Part shown: positions 44,929-54,129 of the stretch, one piece after another
Position numbering within the stretch: position 1 is the stretch's first letter
Layout: the number at the start of each line of letters is the position of its first letter
Assembly (NCBI GenBank): GCA_016720855.1
Contig: JADKJU010000001.1
Span: forward strand, 923,501-987,500
Direction: 5' to 3'
Source: Betaproteobacteria bacterium
GTDB lineage: Bacteria > Pseudomonadota > Gammaproteobacteria > Burkholderiales > Usitatibacteraceae
DNA: 64,000 nt
The notes under the pieces: model-generated
Databases searched by the model: none
The model's input: only the letters and a program-made list of their open reading frames with translations
Told to the model about the DNA's origin: nothing
Translations under genes and position numbers: made by a program

Positions 44929-46905
44929 CTAGAAGCGCTCGTCGATTCGTTCGTTGCGGCCGCGCAGCCCGGGCGGCAGCAGGTGCTCGTACGGCAGGAG
45001 CGCCGCCTGCATCGCAAAGCGGTCGTCCGCGTGCCGCGCCCGTATCGCCTCGACCTCCTTCTGGCGCTCCGGCGTATCCGGGTGATCGATGTAGTCCTTC
45101 GCGCCGTAGCCGCGCCACCCCGGCGGAAGCTCCATGCGCTTCACGTCGAGCGCCTCGTAGGCGAGAGTGGGCAGCGTGTCCGACTCGCCCTTCCAGGTGG
45201 CGAGCGTGCGCTTGAGCCACTCGGCGTCGTTTCGACGCGGGTAGTCGGAACGGAAGTGCGCGCCTCGGCTCTCCGTGCGTACAGAGGCTCCGTAGGCGAT
45301 CGTGACGGCAAGCTTCAGCATGCGCTGGACGCGATAGGCCGTCACCAGTTCGGGGTTGGCGCCGGGAGACGACGAGCGCAGTCCGATTCTCCGGCTGCGC
45401 ACGAGCAGCTTCTGCAGCTTGTCGACGGCCTCCTCGAGATCGGCGCCGGTGCGGAAGATCCCCACCTTGGTCGTCATCAGGTCCTGCATCTCACCCTTGA
45501 TGAGGGACGCGTCCTCGGTGCCGCCGCCCTTCGTGAACGCGGTCAGCTTCGCCTGCTCGCGCTCGAGGAACTCGCGCACGAGCGCTGTCGGGATGGACGG
45601 CTCGTTGGCACGGTCGTCGCAGTAGTTGGCGATCGTCTCGCCCACGATCATCCCGGCCACCACCGTCTCGGCCACCGAGTTGCCACCGAGACGATTGAAG
45701 CCGTGCATGTCCCAGCAGGACGCCTCGCCTGCCGAGAACAGCCCCTTGAGAGCCGGGCTCTGGCCGGTTGCGTCGGTGCGCACGCCGCCCATCGTGTAAT
45801 GCTGCGCGGGCTTGACCGGGATCATTTCCTTCACCGGATCGACGCCCAGGAAGTAGTGGCAGATGTCCCACACTTCGCGCAGGTTCGTGTGGATGTGCTT
45901 CTCGCCCAGCAGCGTGATGTCGAGCCAGAGGTGCTCCCCGAAGCGCGATTTCACGCCCTTGCCCTTCTTGATGTGCTCTTCCATCCGCCGCGACACGACA
46001 TCGCGCGAGGCGAGCTCCTTCTTCTCCGGCTCGTAGTCCGGCATGAATCGGTGACCATCCACGTCCTTGAGCAGCCCCCCATCTCCCCGGCAGCCTTCGG
46101 TCACCAGGATCCCGGCCGGGAAGATGCCCGTCGGGTGGAATTGCACCGCCTCCATGTTCCCGAGCGCCGCGACGCCCGTTTCCATGGCGATGGCATGCCC
46201 CATCCCTTCGCAGATCACCGCATTGGTCGTCGTGCGGTACACGCGGCCCGCCCCGCCGGTGCAGATGGCCGTCGCCGAAGCCACATAGGCGCTCAGCTCG
46301 CCGGTGATGAGGTCGCGGACGATCGCCCCGTAGCAGCGCCCACCGTCATGGATGAGGGCGAGGGCCTCCTTGCGCTCGTGCACGGGAATCGAGTCGGCGA
46401 TCGCCTGGTCGGCCACGGCGTTGATCATCGCGTGGCCCGTGCCGTCGGCGGCGTAGCAGGTGCGCCACTTCTTCGTTCCGCCGAAGTCGCGCTGCGCCAC
46501 GAGCCCCTGCGCCTCGTCGCGCTCGGTGATCGTGACCTTCTGGCCGTTGATGATCACCTCGCGGTCGCCCTTCCTCACGCGGCTCCACGGCACGCCCCAC
46601 GCGGCGAGTTCCCGCACCGCCTTGGGCGCGGTGTTCACGAACATGCGCACCACGTCCTGGTCCGCGCCCCAGTCGGAGCCGCGCACCGTGTCCTCGAAAT
46701 GGACATCCTCGTTGTCGCCCTGTCCCTTCACCACGTTGCCCAGGGAAGCCTGCATGCCGCCTTGCGCCGCCTTGGAGTGCGAGCGCTTGGCGGGCACCAG
46801 CGACAGGATGAGGGCGTCATGGCCGCGCCGCTTGGCGCCGATCGCGAGTCGCAAGCCCGCGAGGCCGCCGCCGATCACCAGCACATCGGTATGGATGATT
46901 TTCAT
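44929..46905 (-). CDS. frdA: fumarate reductase / succinate dehydrogenase flavoprotein subunit
   Basis: A 658-residue flavoprotein, close in length to Wolinella succinogenes FrdA. FAD-binding is VLVIGGGLAGLRLA; the covalent FAD His is His43 in RSHSKAAQGG; the active-site residues by count are His257 (VQFHPTGI), Arg301 (ASRDVVSRRM), His369 (AQHYTMGG) and Arg405 (NRLGG), almost the same numbers as in Wolinella. It catalyses fumarate/succinate interconversion. Start ATG 46905 overlaps the frdC stop by 4 bases. Confidence 0.95.
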   Translation of the reverse strand: MKIIHTDVLVIGGGLAGLRLAIGAKRRGHDALILSLVPAKRSHSKAAQGGMQASLGNVVKGQGDNEDVHFEDTVRGSDWGADQDVVRMFVNTAPKAVRELAAWGVPWSRVRKGDREVIINGQKVTITERDEAQGLVAQRDFGGTKKWRTCYAADGTGHAMINAVADQAIADSIPVHERKEALALIHDGGRCYGAIVRDLITGELSAYVASATAICTGGAGRVYRTTTNAVICEGMGHAIAMETGVAALGNMEAVQFHPTGIFPAGILVTEGCRGDGGLLKDVDGHRFMPDYEPEKKELASRDVVSRRMEEHIKKGKGVKSRFGEHLWLDITLLGEKHIHTNLREVWDICHYFLGVDPVKEMIPVKPAQHYTMGGVRTDATGQSPALKGLFSAGEASCWDMHGFNRLGGNSVAETVVAGMIVGETIANYCDDRANEPSIPTALVREFLEREQAKLTAFTKGGGTEDASLIKGEMQDLMTTKVGIFRTGADLEEAVDKLQKLLVRSRRIGLRSSSPGANPELVTAYRVQRMLKLAVTIAYGASVRTESRGAHFRSDYPRRNDAEWLKRTLATWKGESDTLPTLAYEALDVKRMELPPGWRGYGAKDYIDHPDTPERQKEVEAIRARHADDRFAMQAALLPYEHLLPPGLRGRNERIDERF

Positions 46906-47684
46906 TTCGCCTTCTCCATCGGATTCGGAACCACCCAGGCGGGCGTATAGCGTTCACCGACGCGGTCGCGGTGCTCGTAGCCGATCTTCATGTAGGCGGC
47001 AAGGGTCGCCAGGCCGAGAACCACGAAAAACACCGTCAGCGCCCACTTGAGGACCTTCAGCCGCTTGCGGCTTGCGTTCGCGTCCTTGCCCTCGAACCAT
47101 CCCCACTTCACGCAGAGCCGGTACAAGCCGATGCCACCATGCAGCTCGACCGCGAAAAGGGCGACGAGATAGAGGGGCCACCAGCGGCCGGACCAGACAC
47201 GGTCCGCCGACTCGTAGGGGCCGATGTCGCCGGGGTGCATGAGCATCTGGTACAGGTGCGCGGCGGCGATGAAAAAGAGCAGGAAGCCCGTGATCGCCTG
47301 CACCCACCAGAGTGTCGTGTCCTCGTGCGCCATCAGGCGACGGTGGCCGATGAAGGTCCGGTATTGCGTGTAGTTGGCCGGGAACTTCCTCATGGCGAGG
47401 AAGGCATGGACGATGACGAACAGGAATATGCCCCCCACGATCACCGACACCATGCCCGGGTAGGCCTTGTCGAAGAAGAAGTAGCCCTCGAAAAGCTTGG
47501 TGATCGACCACATCGCATCCTTTCCGAGCAGGATGGAGGACACGAAGAACATGTGGCCCCACATGAACAAGCCGAGCACGAGCCCCGTGAGGCTCTGCGC
47601 GAGGTCCATGCGGGCAGGCCACCGGCTCTTGCGGGGGCGGTCGGCGAGACCGACGCCGGCGATGACGTTCTGGCTGGATTCCAT
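46902..47684 (-). CDS. frdC: dihaem cytochrome b membrane subunit of fumarate reductase (Wolinella type)
   Basis: A 260-residue membrane protein with five transmembrane helices, the single large anchor of type B succinate:quinone oxidoreductases. By count the four haem ligands are His44 (MWGHMFF), His93 (VIVHAFL), His143 (AAHLYQM) and His182 (ELHGGIG), the same numbers as in Wolinella FrdC; Glu66 (KLFEG, quinol oxidation) and Glu180 (proton E-pathway) are also present. It oxidises menaquinol or reduces quinone. Start ATG 47684, with GGAGG upstream. First gene of frdCAB. Confidence 0.93.
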   Translation of the reverse strand: MESSQNVIAGVGLADRPRKSRWPARMDLAQSLTGLVLGLFMWGHMFFVSSILLGKDAMWSITKLFEGYFFFDKAYPGMVSVIVGGIFLFVIVHAFLAMRKFPANYTQYRTFIGHRRLMAHEDTTLWWVQAITGFLLFFIAAAHLYQMLMHPGDIGPYESADRVWSGRWWPLYLVALFAVELHGGIGLYRLCVKWGWFEGKDANASRKRLKVLKWALTVFFVVLGLATLAAYMKIGYEHRDRVGERYTPAWVVPNPMEKAK

Positions 47685-47892
47685 GCAATGCCTCCATGCC
47701 CCCGGGGCGGGGGAAATTCACCTCCGCCACTCTGAGGCCTAAAGGAGCCCCTTCGGTTGATGACCGTCAAACTCGGACGCGGCGCCCCCCCCGGACGGCT
47801 CCCTGCCATGACCGCCCGGGACAATTCGGCTAGGCTAGCGGCGCGAAAACCGACAAAACGGCAGTCCACTACCCATAAGGGAGGAACAAGAC

Positions 47893-48089
47893 ATGGGGAT
47901 CGATGCACGAGTGCCGCGGGGGGCGTCCTTCGCCGGACGGCCAAACGGTCGGCGGCCTTCCCCGACATTTCCACCATGGCGGAGGTCGGGCCTGGAGGCG
48001 AGCCGAGAGAGCAATACGCGAATTTCATCCGGTCCGAAGTGGCCAAGTGGGGCAAGGTGGCCCGCGAACCGGGCATCACGGTGAACTGA
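47893..48089 (+). pseudogene. remnant of a Bug-family (TctC-type) solute-binding protein gene
   Basis: A strong RBS (GGGAGGAAC) and ATG 47893 begin a frame that soon ends in nonsense, but from about 47934 another frame reads AKRSAAFPDISTMAEVG and then REQYANFIRSEVAKWGKVA to the stop at 48089. These are two C-terminal segments of tripartite tricarboxylate transporter receptors (Bug/TctC family), with about 60 residues lost between them and about 220 residues lost before them. The original protein of about 325 residues is therefore reduced to its ends. The rest of 47685-48101 shows only the frdC leader. Confidence 0.6.
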
Positions 48090-48101
48090 AGGACGACCGC
48101 C

Positions 48102-48983
48102 TTGATCGACGTCATCATTCCCGCCTACCGCGGGCTTTCGGAGACGCGCCGCTGCGTGGAGAGCGTCCTCGCCGCCCCGGTGCGCGAGAAACACGAAGTC
48201 GTGGTGATCGACGACGCAAGCCCGGAGCCGGCACTTTCCGCATGGCTGCGCGATCTCGCCGGCACGGGACGCATCACGCTCCTCGCGCACGAGCGCAATG
48301 CCGGCTTCGTGGCCTCGGTGAACGAGGGCATGCGCCTGCACGCCGACCGCGATGTCCTGCTCCTCAACAGCGACACCGAAGTCGCCAACGACTGGCTGGA
48401 CCGGATCGCCGCCTGCGCGGCGCGCGAGCGGCAGGCGGGAACCGTGACGCCGTTTTCCAACAACGCCTCGATCTGCAGCTATCCCCTATTCGCGCAGTCG
48501 AACCCCCTGCCCGAGGGCACCACGACGGCCAGGCTGGACGCGGCCTTCGCCCGCGCCAATGCCGGGAAGTCCGTCGAGATCCTTACGGCGGTCGGCTTCT
48601 GCATGTTCATCGCGCGACGATGCCTTGCGCAGGTCGGTCCCTTCGACGAGGACGCCTTCGGCCGCGGATACGGCGAGGAGGTCGATTTCTGCATGCGCGC
48701 GGCGCGCGCCGGTTGGCGAAACCTGCTGGCGGCCGACACGTTCGTATTCCACCAGGGAGAGGTTTCGTTCGGCGGTGGCGCCCAGGATCTGCGCAACCGG
48801 GCCCAGTCCATCATCGATACCCGCTATCCCGAGTTTCAGCCCCGCTTGCGAACCTTCCTCGCCGAGGACCCCCCGCGCGAATCACGGGAACGCGCGACGG
48901 AGGCGCTCGCGCCCCTGTCAAGGCGCATGACCGCAGCCCTGCGCCGCTGGCTCCCGGGCACGAGGCCTGCGCAGTCCGGTTGA
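48102..48983 (+). CDS. family 2 glycosyltransferase
   Basis: A 293-residue GT-A fold transferase. MIDVIIPAYRGLSETRRCVESVL is the nucleotide-sugar entry strand, VVVIDDASPEP follows, and LLLNSDTEVANDW carries the metal-binding Asp near residue 90; GEEVDFCMRAARAGW near residue 190 is the acceptor-side ED motif. This form resembles rhamnosyl- or mannosyl-type transferases of O-antigen and surface glycan clusters; the sugar cannot be told. Start TTG 48102. It is convergent with the methyltransferase gene; the related GT4 gene lies 1.2 kb downstream. Confidence 0.85.
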   Translation: MIDVIIPAYRGLSETRRCVESVLAAPVREKHEVVVIDDASPEPALSAWLRDLAGTGRITLLAHERNAGFVASVNEGMRLHADRDVLLLNSDTEVANDWLDRIAACAARERQAGTVTPFSNNASICSYPLFAQSNPLPEGTTTARLDAAFARANAGKSVEILTAVGFCMFIARRCLAQVGPFDEDAFGRGYGEEVDFCMRAARAGWRNLLAADTFVFHQGEVSFGGGAQDLRNRAQSIIDTRYPEFQPRLRTFLAEDPPRESRERATEALAPLSRRMTAALRRWLPGTRPAQSG

Positions 48984-48986
48984 GAT

Positions 48987-50090
48987 TCAGTCGCGGGTGA
49001 ATATCTCGAGCGGCCCGACGGTCACCCGGTCGCCGGGACGGCCGGGTTCGAGCGAGATTTCCTCGACGATCCGATCGTCCCCGCCACAGGCGAGCGCGAT
49101 CGCCGCCGGCGTGGCGATGTTCATGCAGGCTTTCGACTTGAGCGTCTCGTCGAGTGCCCACGCTCCCTCGCCCCACGGACCGCGGAAGACAAGGCGCTTC
49201 AGGCTGTGCTCGCGAAACGAGGAAACGTTGGCGCCGCGCGCGTTCACGCATGCGATGTCGGAGGCCCTCAGGACGCGGGGCAGCCGGTAGGTGATCCGCG
49301 CGCCGGGCTCCCGAAGCTCCCCGAAGGCGATGCCCTCCCCGAGGGTCTCGACCACGTCGATGCCGCGCCACGGGAGAGGCGCCACGGACACGCGAGCCAG
49401 TGGCCTGCGCTTCACGAGGTCGTGCGCGAATGCGGCGGTACCCTCCTCGCCGCGCAGGTTTCGTCCGGAGAGGAACGGTTCCGTCGACTCACTGCAGGAG
49501 GTCTTCACCGCCTCGAAGCCCGCCAGCCGCGCCAGGTGCGCGAGGCTGGCGTCGTCGTGAAGCCAGCGGTGGCCCGAGAAGCGCATGCCCGCGTTCACGG
49601 CATCCGCCTCGGTTTCGACGCCGAAGGTCGAGTGCAGGAATTCCGCGGGCCGCGGGACGAATCCCCGGCAGTAGTCGAGGAGACGGGCGTACGAAGGCAT
49701 GAGAACGCGGAACACCGCGCCCGGCGCGAGCACTGCGTTCATCTCGCACAGGATGTGCAACTGCTCGGCGAGGAAGAAATGCTCCAGCGTGTCCTCGGAA
49801 AACGCCCCCCACACCGGGAGCGGCCAGTGCGCGGGCCAGGGGTCGAGCAGGTCCCACGCCGAGATCCGAGAGTCGCCGGGAAGAAAATCAAGGTTCAGAA
49901 ACCCGTCGAGGAAGTTCTCCCCGCTGCCCACGTGCAGCCACAGCGGATCGGGCAGCGCATCCGGGAGGCGATTGGTCCTCCAGGTGAACGCGCCTGCGAG
50001 ACCGGGCTCCTCGGCCATCAGGCGCGAAAGCAGGAGCCTGCGGGGACGGGGAGCAAGGAGTCGGGAAAGGAAAGTGGTCACGGGTGCCAT
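48987..50090 (-). CDS. class I SAM-dependent methyltransferase (COG4627-like)
   Basis: A 367-residue protein. Residues about 50-210 form a methyltransferase domain of the predicted COG4627 type: LWLHVGSGENFLDGFLNLDF is motif I, AFSEDTLEHFFLAEQLHILCEMNAVLAPGAVFRVLMP the following motifs. Residues about 225-367 form a second beta-rich domain without a clear match. The target is unknown; its neighbours, two glycosyltransferases, suggest surface glycan methylation. Start ATG 50090 is preferred, as upstream residues are not family-like. Divergent from the GT4 gene. Confidence 0.75.
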   Translation of the reverse strand: MAPVTTFLSRLLAPRPRRLLLSRLMAEEPGLAGAFTWRTNRLPDALPDPLWLHVGSGENFLDGFLNLDFLPGDSRISAWDLLDPWPAHWPLPVWGAFSEDTLEHFFLAEQLHILCEMNAVLAPGAVFRVLMPSYARLLDYCRGFVPRPAEFLHSTFGVETEADAVNAGMRFSGHRWLHDDASLAHLARLAGFEAVKTSCSESTEPFLSGRNLRGEEGTAAFAHDLVKRRPLARVSVAPLPWRGIDVVETLGEGIAFGELREPGARITYRLPRVLRASDIACVNARGANVSSFREHSLKRLVFRGPWGEGAWALDETLKSKACMNIATPAAIALACGGDDRIVEEISLEPGRPGDRVTVGPLEIFTRD

Positions 50091-50161
50091 TGAAATGGAA
50101 CGGGGAGCGGTGTGGGGCGCCATGGGCTCCGGTAGAATCCGGGGGTCCGGCCCCAAGATCC

Positions 50162-51766
50162 ATGCCCCCACCTGCCGACGCCATTATTCCAGCCAACGAC
50201 GGCGAGGGCGAGGCCCGCCGGCGGGCAGCCTCGGCTTTCGCCCGCCTCGCGCAATCCCCGAACCCCCTGCTGCTGTTCGTGACGCACGCCCGGGGCGGCG
50301 GGGTGGCCCGGCATGTGCGCGAGCTGGCATCCCTGCTTGCGCCCGCAGCCAACGTTCTCGTGCTGCGCCCGCACCTGCGTTCCTACCTGGCGCTCGGGGG
50401 CGAAGGCGAGCATCGCGAAGCGAGGCTGTGGTTCCATCGCGACGAGGAGTGGGAGTCGCTCCTCGCCTGCCTGCGAGCGCTCGGCGTGGCCCGCGTCCAT
50501 GTCCACCACGTCCATGGCATGCCGCCGCGCATCCTCGAACTCGGGCGGGAAATCGGATGTCCGTGGGACGTGACGGTGCACGACTACTATCCGCTGTGCC
50601 CGCAGTACCAGCTTGTGGACGCTTCCGGTCGCTATTGCGGCGAGCCCGACGTGGCCGGATGCACGCGATGCCTCGCCGCGAGCCCGCCCCAGTGGCCGCT
50701 AGGCATCACCGACTGGCGAGCCGCCTTCGAGCGCCTTCTCGACGGCGCTGCTCGCGTGATAGCGCCTTCGCGCGATGCGGCTGCGCGCATCGTCCGCTAC
50801 TTCCCGCAAGTTTCGCCTGTCGTCTGGGCGCACGCGGAACCGTTCGAGCCGGCGCTGGCCGCGCGAAAGATCCTCGTCCTGGGCGGCCTCTCGCCGGCCA
50901 AGGGGATGAACGTGCTGGTTGCCTGTGCGCGAGACGCGCTGCGCCGCGGGCTCGCCCTTCGCTTCCGGGTGATCGGCCACCTCGCGTGGCCCCTGGACGA
51001 CGAGGGTCTGCCGATCGATTTCACGGGGGAATACCCCGAAGGGGCGCTATCCTCGCTCATCGAGCGGGAGAGGGCCGATGCGATCCTCTTCCCGGCGCAA
51101 TGGCCGGAAACCTGGTCGTACACCCTGAGCGCCGCCATCGACTCCGGCCTTCCCATCCTCGCCACCGACCTCGGCGCCTTCCCCGAGCGCCTCGCAGACG
51201 TGCCTGGCACGAGATTGCTGGCATGGAACTCCCCGGCGGAGCAGTTCAATGACGCCCTTCTCGTGATGACGGAAGGCGCCCGGCCGCGGCCGCCCCGCGC
51301 CGCCACCGCTCCGGATGGCGAAAAGGCCTATCGGCGCCGGTATCTCGAGGGGGTGACGCCACGCCCCGGGGCTTACCAGCCGGCTGACTCGGGCACCGTC
51401 GGACGGGCCCTCGCTCCCGAGGAGGCAATTGCGCGCGCCACCCTCGTCGAACTCTTCGACGATGGGGTGCGCAGCGGCAACGGCCGCTCGACCGCCGAGC
51501 TGCAGGATCGACTGCCCGCCGCGGATCGGGATCTCGACGCGGCGACGGCGATGCACAATCGCGCCATCCGGGCCGAATCCGAATCCGCCGACGCCAGCGA
51601 GCGAGCGCAGTCGCTCGCCGGGGACCTTGCGGCCACCCGCGTCGAGGCGGCCCGACTCGCCGATCTCGAACGGGCGGCCACAGCGCGCGCGGCGGAAATG
51701 CAGTCCAGCACTTCCTGGCGTCTGACCGCGCCACTGCGCGCGCTGGCCCGCCTTCTGAGGCGCTGA
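50162..51766 (+). CDS. family 4-type glycosyltransferase with C-terminal coiled region
   Basis: A 534-residue GT-B protein. LLLFVTHARGGGVARHVRELASLL opens the N-terminal domain, VTVHDYYPLCPQYQLVD is the typical acceptor region, and ILVLGGLSPAKGMNVLVACARDA begins the donor-binding domain; FPAQWPETWSYTLSAAIDSGLPILATDLGAF holds the E-x7-E-like motif. Residues about 425-515 form an Ala/Glu-rich coiled region, ending SSTSWRLTAPLRALARLLR, a tail seen in many glycan-synthesis transferases. Start ATG 50162. Confidence 0.85.
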   Translation: MPPPADAIIPANDGEGEARRRAASAFARLAQSPNPLLLFVTHARGGGVARHVRELASLLAPAANVLVLRPHLRSYLALGGEGEHREARLWFHRDEEWESLLACLRALGVARVHVHHVHGMPPRILELGREIGCPWDVTVHDYYPLCPQYQLVDASGRYCGEPDVAGCTRCLAASPPQWPLGITDWRAAFERLLDGAARVIAPSRDAAARIVRYFPQVSPVVWAHAEPFEPALAARKILVLGGLSPAKGMNVLVACARDALRRGLALRFRVIGHLAWPLDDEGLPIDFTGEYPEGALSSLIERERADAILFPAQWPETWSYTLSAAIDSGLPILATDLGAFPERLADVPGTRLLAWNSPAEQFNDALLVMTEGARPRPPRAATAPDGEKAYRRRYLEGVTPRPGAYQPADSGTVGRALAPEEAIARATLVELFDDGVRSGNGRSTAELQDRLPAADRDLDAATAMHNRAIRAESESADASERAQSLAGDLAATRVEAARLADLERAATARAAEMQSSTSWRLTAPLRALARLLRR

Positions 51767-51860
51767 TTCGCCTTTCTCCCGGGCGCCCGTTCGCGTTCCC
51801 GGCCGGTGTATCATCTGCCCACTGCGGCAGCCACCCCCCGGAAAAGAAAAGCGAGAGATC

Positions 51861-54104
51861 GTGGCCCTGAACGCCCGCTGGATCCCGAAGTTCTCCCTGA
51901 ACGACATCATCCGCGTCACGATCGGGGTCGTGGTGGTCGGCTTCTTCCTGACGCACGAGGCGGAGTGGAAGGAGTTCCGAATCCTGCACCAGCTCGAGCT
52001 CTGGGCCTACGACACCCGGCTGCGTTTCTTCCTGCCCAAGACCCGCGATACGCGCGTTGTCATCGTCGATATCGACGAGAAGAGCCTGAAGGCCGAAGGG
52101 CGCTTCCCGTGGCCGCGCAACAAGCTGGCAACCATGATCAAGCAGCTCTTCGAGCGGTACCATATCCGGGTCGTCGGCTTCGACATCGCATTTCCGGAGT
52201 CCGATACGAGTTCGGGCCTTCCGATCTTCGAGGGCCTCGCAAAGGGTGAGCTCAAGGACAATGCGGAATACCAGGCGTTCCTGAAAGGCGCGCGAGCGTC
52301 GCTCGACTACGACCAGCTCTTCGCCAACGAGATCGCCAAGGGGCCCGTGGTCCTCGGCGCGTCCCTGCGAGGCAAGGACGACATCGCTGGCGTGCTACCG
52401 GCTCCGGTGTTCGACGTGAAGGCGCTGGGCGACGTCACCTACGCCTACTTCACCGCCACCGGTTACAGCGGCAACATCGAGTTGCTCCAGAACGCCGCAA
52501 CGGCCACCGGGCACATCTACCCGGCCCTGGACGTTGATGGCGTGACGCGCCGCGTCCCGATGTTCATGCGCTACAAGGACGGATTCTACGAGGCCCTGTC
52601 GCTTGCGATCGCGCGTACTTCCCTCGGGAACGCCCCGGTGAAGATCAAACTCGACAAGCCGCGAAAAGTCGGCAACCGCTACGAGGGATGGATGGGCTCC
52701 ATCCAGATCGGCGAGGTGGACGTGCCTCTCGACCGCGCGATGACCGCGATGGTTCCCTACCTGGACACCGGGGGCTTTCGCTACGTCTCGGCCACCGACG
52801 TGATCCGGGGAACGCTCCCGGTCGAGGACCTCAAGGACAAGATCGTGATCGTGGGAACCTCCGCGGCGGGTCTTGTGGACCTGCGCGCAACCCCGGTGCG
52901 TGAGGACCTGCCCGGCGTCGAGGCCCACGCTGCCCTCGTGGCCGGCATCCTCGACGGCACGATCAAGAACCGCCCGCCCGAAGTGATGGGCATCGTCGTG
53001 CTGCTGGTCATGCTCGTCGGCATTCCCCTGGCCATCGTGCTGCCGCGGCTTTCGGCAGTGTGGTCCACGGTAGTGGTGGGTGCCCTGTTCGCGCTCGTGG
53101 TGGCCTCGAACCTCTACCTGTGGCAGGCAAAGAACTGGGTAGTGCCCCTCGCCTCGCCTCTGATGATGCTGGTGCTGCTTTACTTCATGAACATGGTCTA
53201 CGGCTTCTTCGCCGAGGCGCGCTCCCGGCGCCTCATCACGGGGCTGTTCGGCACCTACGTGCCCAAGGAACTCGTGGCCGAGATGTCGAAGAACCCGGGC
53301 GAATACTCGATGAAGGGCGAAAGCCGCGAGATGACGGTTCTCTTCTCCGACGTGCGCGACTTCACATCGATTTCCGAAGGCCTCTCGCCGGAGGGGCTCA
53401 AGGACCTGATGAACGCCTACCTCACTGCCATGACGGAGAAGGTTCAGGAGAAGCGCGGGACGATCGACAAGTACATCGGGGACGCGATCATGGCCTTCTG
53501 GGGCGCCCCGCTCACCGACCCCGATCACGCGACGCACGCCCTCGAGACCGCAGTGGCCATGCAGAAGAGCCTGCGCGACCTCGATGCCCCCTTCGCCAAG
53601 CGCGGCTGGCCCGCCCTGCACATCGGCGTCGGTCTCAACTGCGGCATGATGAGCGTGGGCGACATGGGCTCGAAGTTCCGCCGCTCCTACACCGTGATGG
53701 GCGATTCGGTGAACCTCGCCTCGCGCCTCGAATCCCTCACGAAGGAATACGGCGTAGGCATCCTCGTCACGGAGAACATCGTGCGCATGGTGCCCGGCTT
53801 CAACTACCGCGAGATCGACAAGGTGCGTGTGAAGGGCAAGCTCGAGGGCGTGGCGATCTTCGAGCCGATCGGGCGGCAGTCGGACCTGGGCCAGGAAACT
53901 CTCCAGGAAGCCAGCCGCTTCCACAAGGCCATCGACGCCTATCGCGCACAGCGCTGGGACGAGGCGGAAAATCTTCTCAAGAACCTCGCCTACGCCGCGC
54001 CCGAGTCGAAGCTCTACAAGCTGTACCTCGATCGCGTCGCGCACTTCCGCGCCAGCCCCCCGCCCGCGAACTGGGACGGGGTGTTCACCTTCACCACCAA
54101 GTAA
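51861..54104 (+). CDS. CHASE2-domain class III adenylate/guanylate cyclase
   Basis: A 747-residue membrane receptor cyclase. One N-terminal helix (about 16-32) is followed by a periplasmic CHASE2 domain (about 35-360), three transmembrane helices (about 375-455) and a class III cyclase domain (about 490-670). Metal-binding Asp residues are in VLFSDVRDFTSISE and YIGDAIMAFWG; the purine-binding and transition-state residues are in MGDSVNLASRL. An Asp at the base-specificity position suggests cAMP. A TPR-like tail follows. Start GTG 51861 with GAGAG upstream. Confidence 0.9.
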   Translation: MALNARWIPKFSLNDIIRVTIGVVVVGFFLTHEAEWKEFRILHQLELWAYDTRLRFFLPKTRDTRVVIVDIDEKSLKAEGRFPWPRNKLATMIKQLFERYHIRVVGFDIAFPESDTSSGLPIFEGLAKGELKDNAEYQAFLKGARASLDYDQLFANEIAKGPVVLGASLRGKDDIAGVLPAPVFDVKALGDVTYAYFTATGYSGNIELLQNAATATGHIYPALDVDGVTRRVPMFMRYKDGFYEALSLAIARTSLGNAPVKIKLDKPRKVGNRYEGWMGSIQIGEVDVPLDRAMTAMVPYLDTGGFRYVSATDVIRGTLPVEDLKDKIVIVGTSAAGLVDLRATPVREDLPGVEAHAALVAGILDGTIKNRPPEVMGIVVLLVMLVGIPLAIVLPRLSAVWSTVVVGALFALVVASNLYLWQAKNWVVPLASPLMMLVLLYFMNMVYGFFAEARSRRLITGLFGTYVPKELVAEMSKNPGEYSMKGESREMTVLFSDVRDFTSISEGLSPEGLKDLMNAYLTAMTEKVQEKRGTIDKYIGDAIMAFWGAPLTDPDHATHALETAVAMQKSLRDLDAPFAKRGWPALHIGVGLNCGMMSVGDMGSKFRRSYTVMGDSVNLASRLESLTKEYGVGILVTENIVRMVPGFNYREIDKVRVKGKLEGVAIFEPIGRQSDLGQETLQEASRFHKAIDAYRAQRWDEAENLLKNLAYAAPESKLYKLYLDRVAHFRASPPPANWDGVFTFTTK

Positions 54105-54129
54105 CCCTCGCGCGCCCGCGCGCCCCGCC

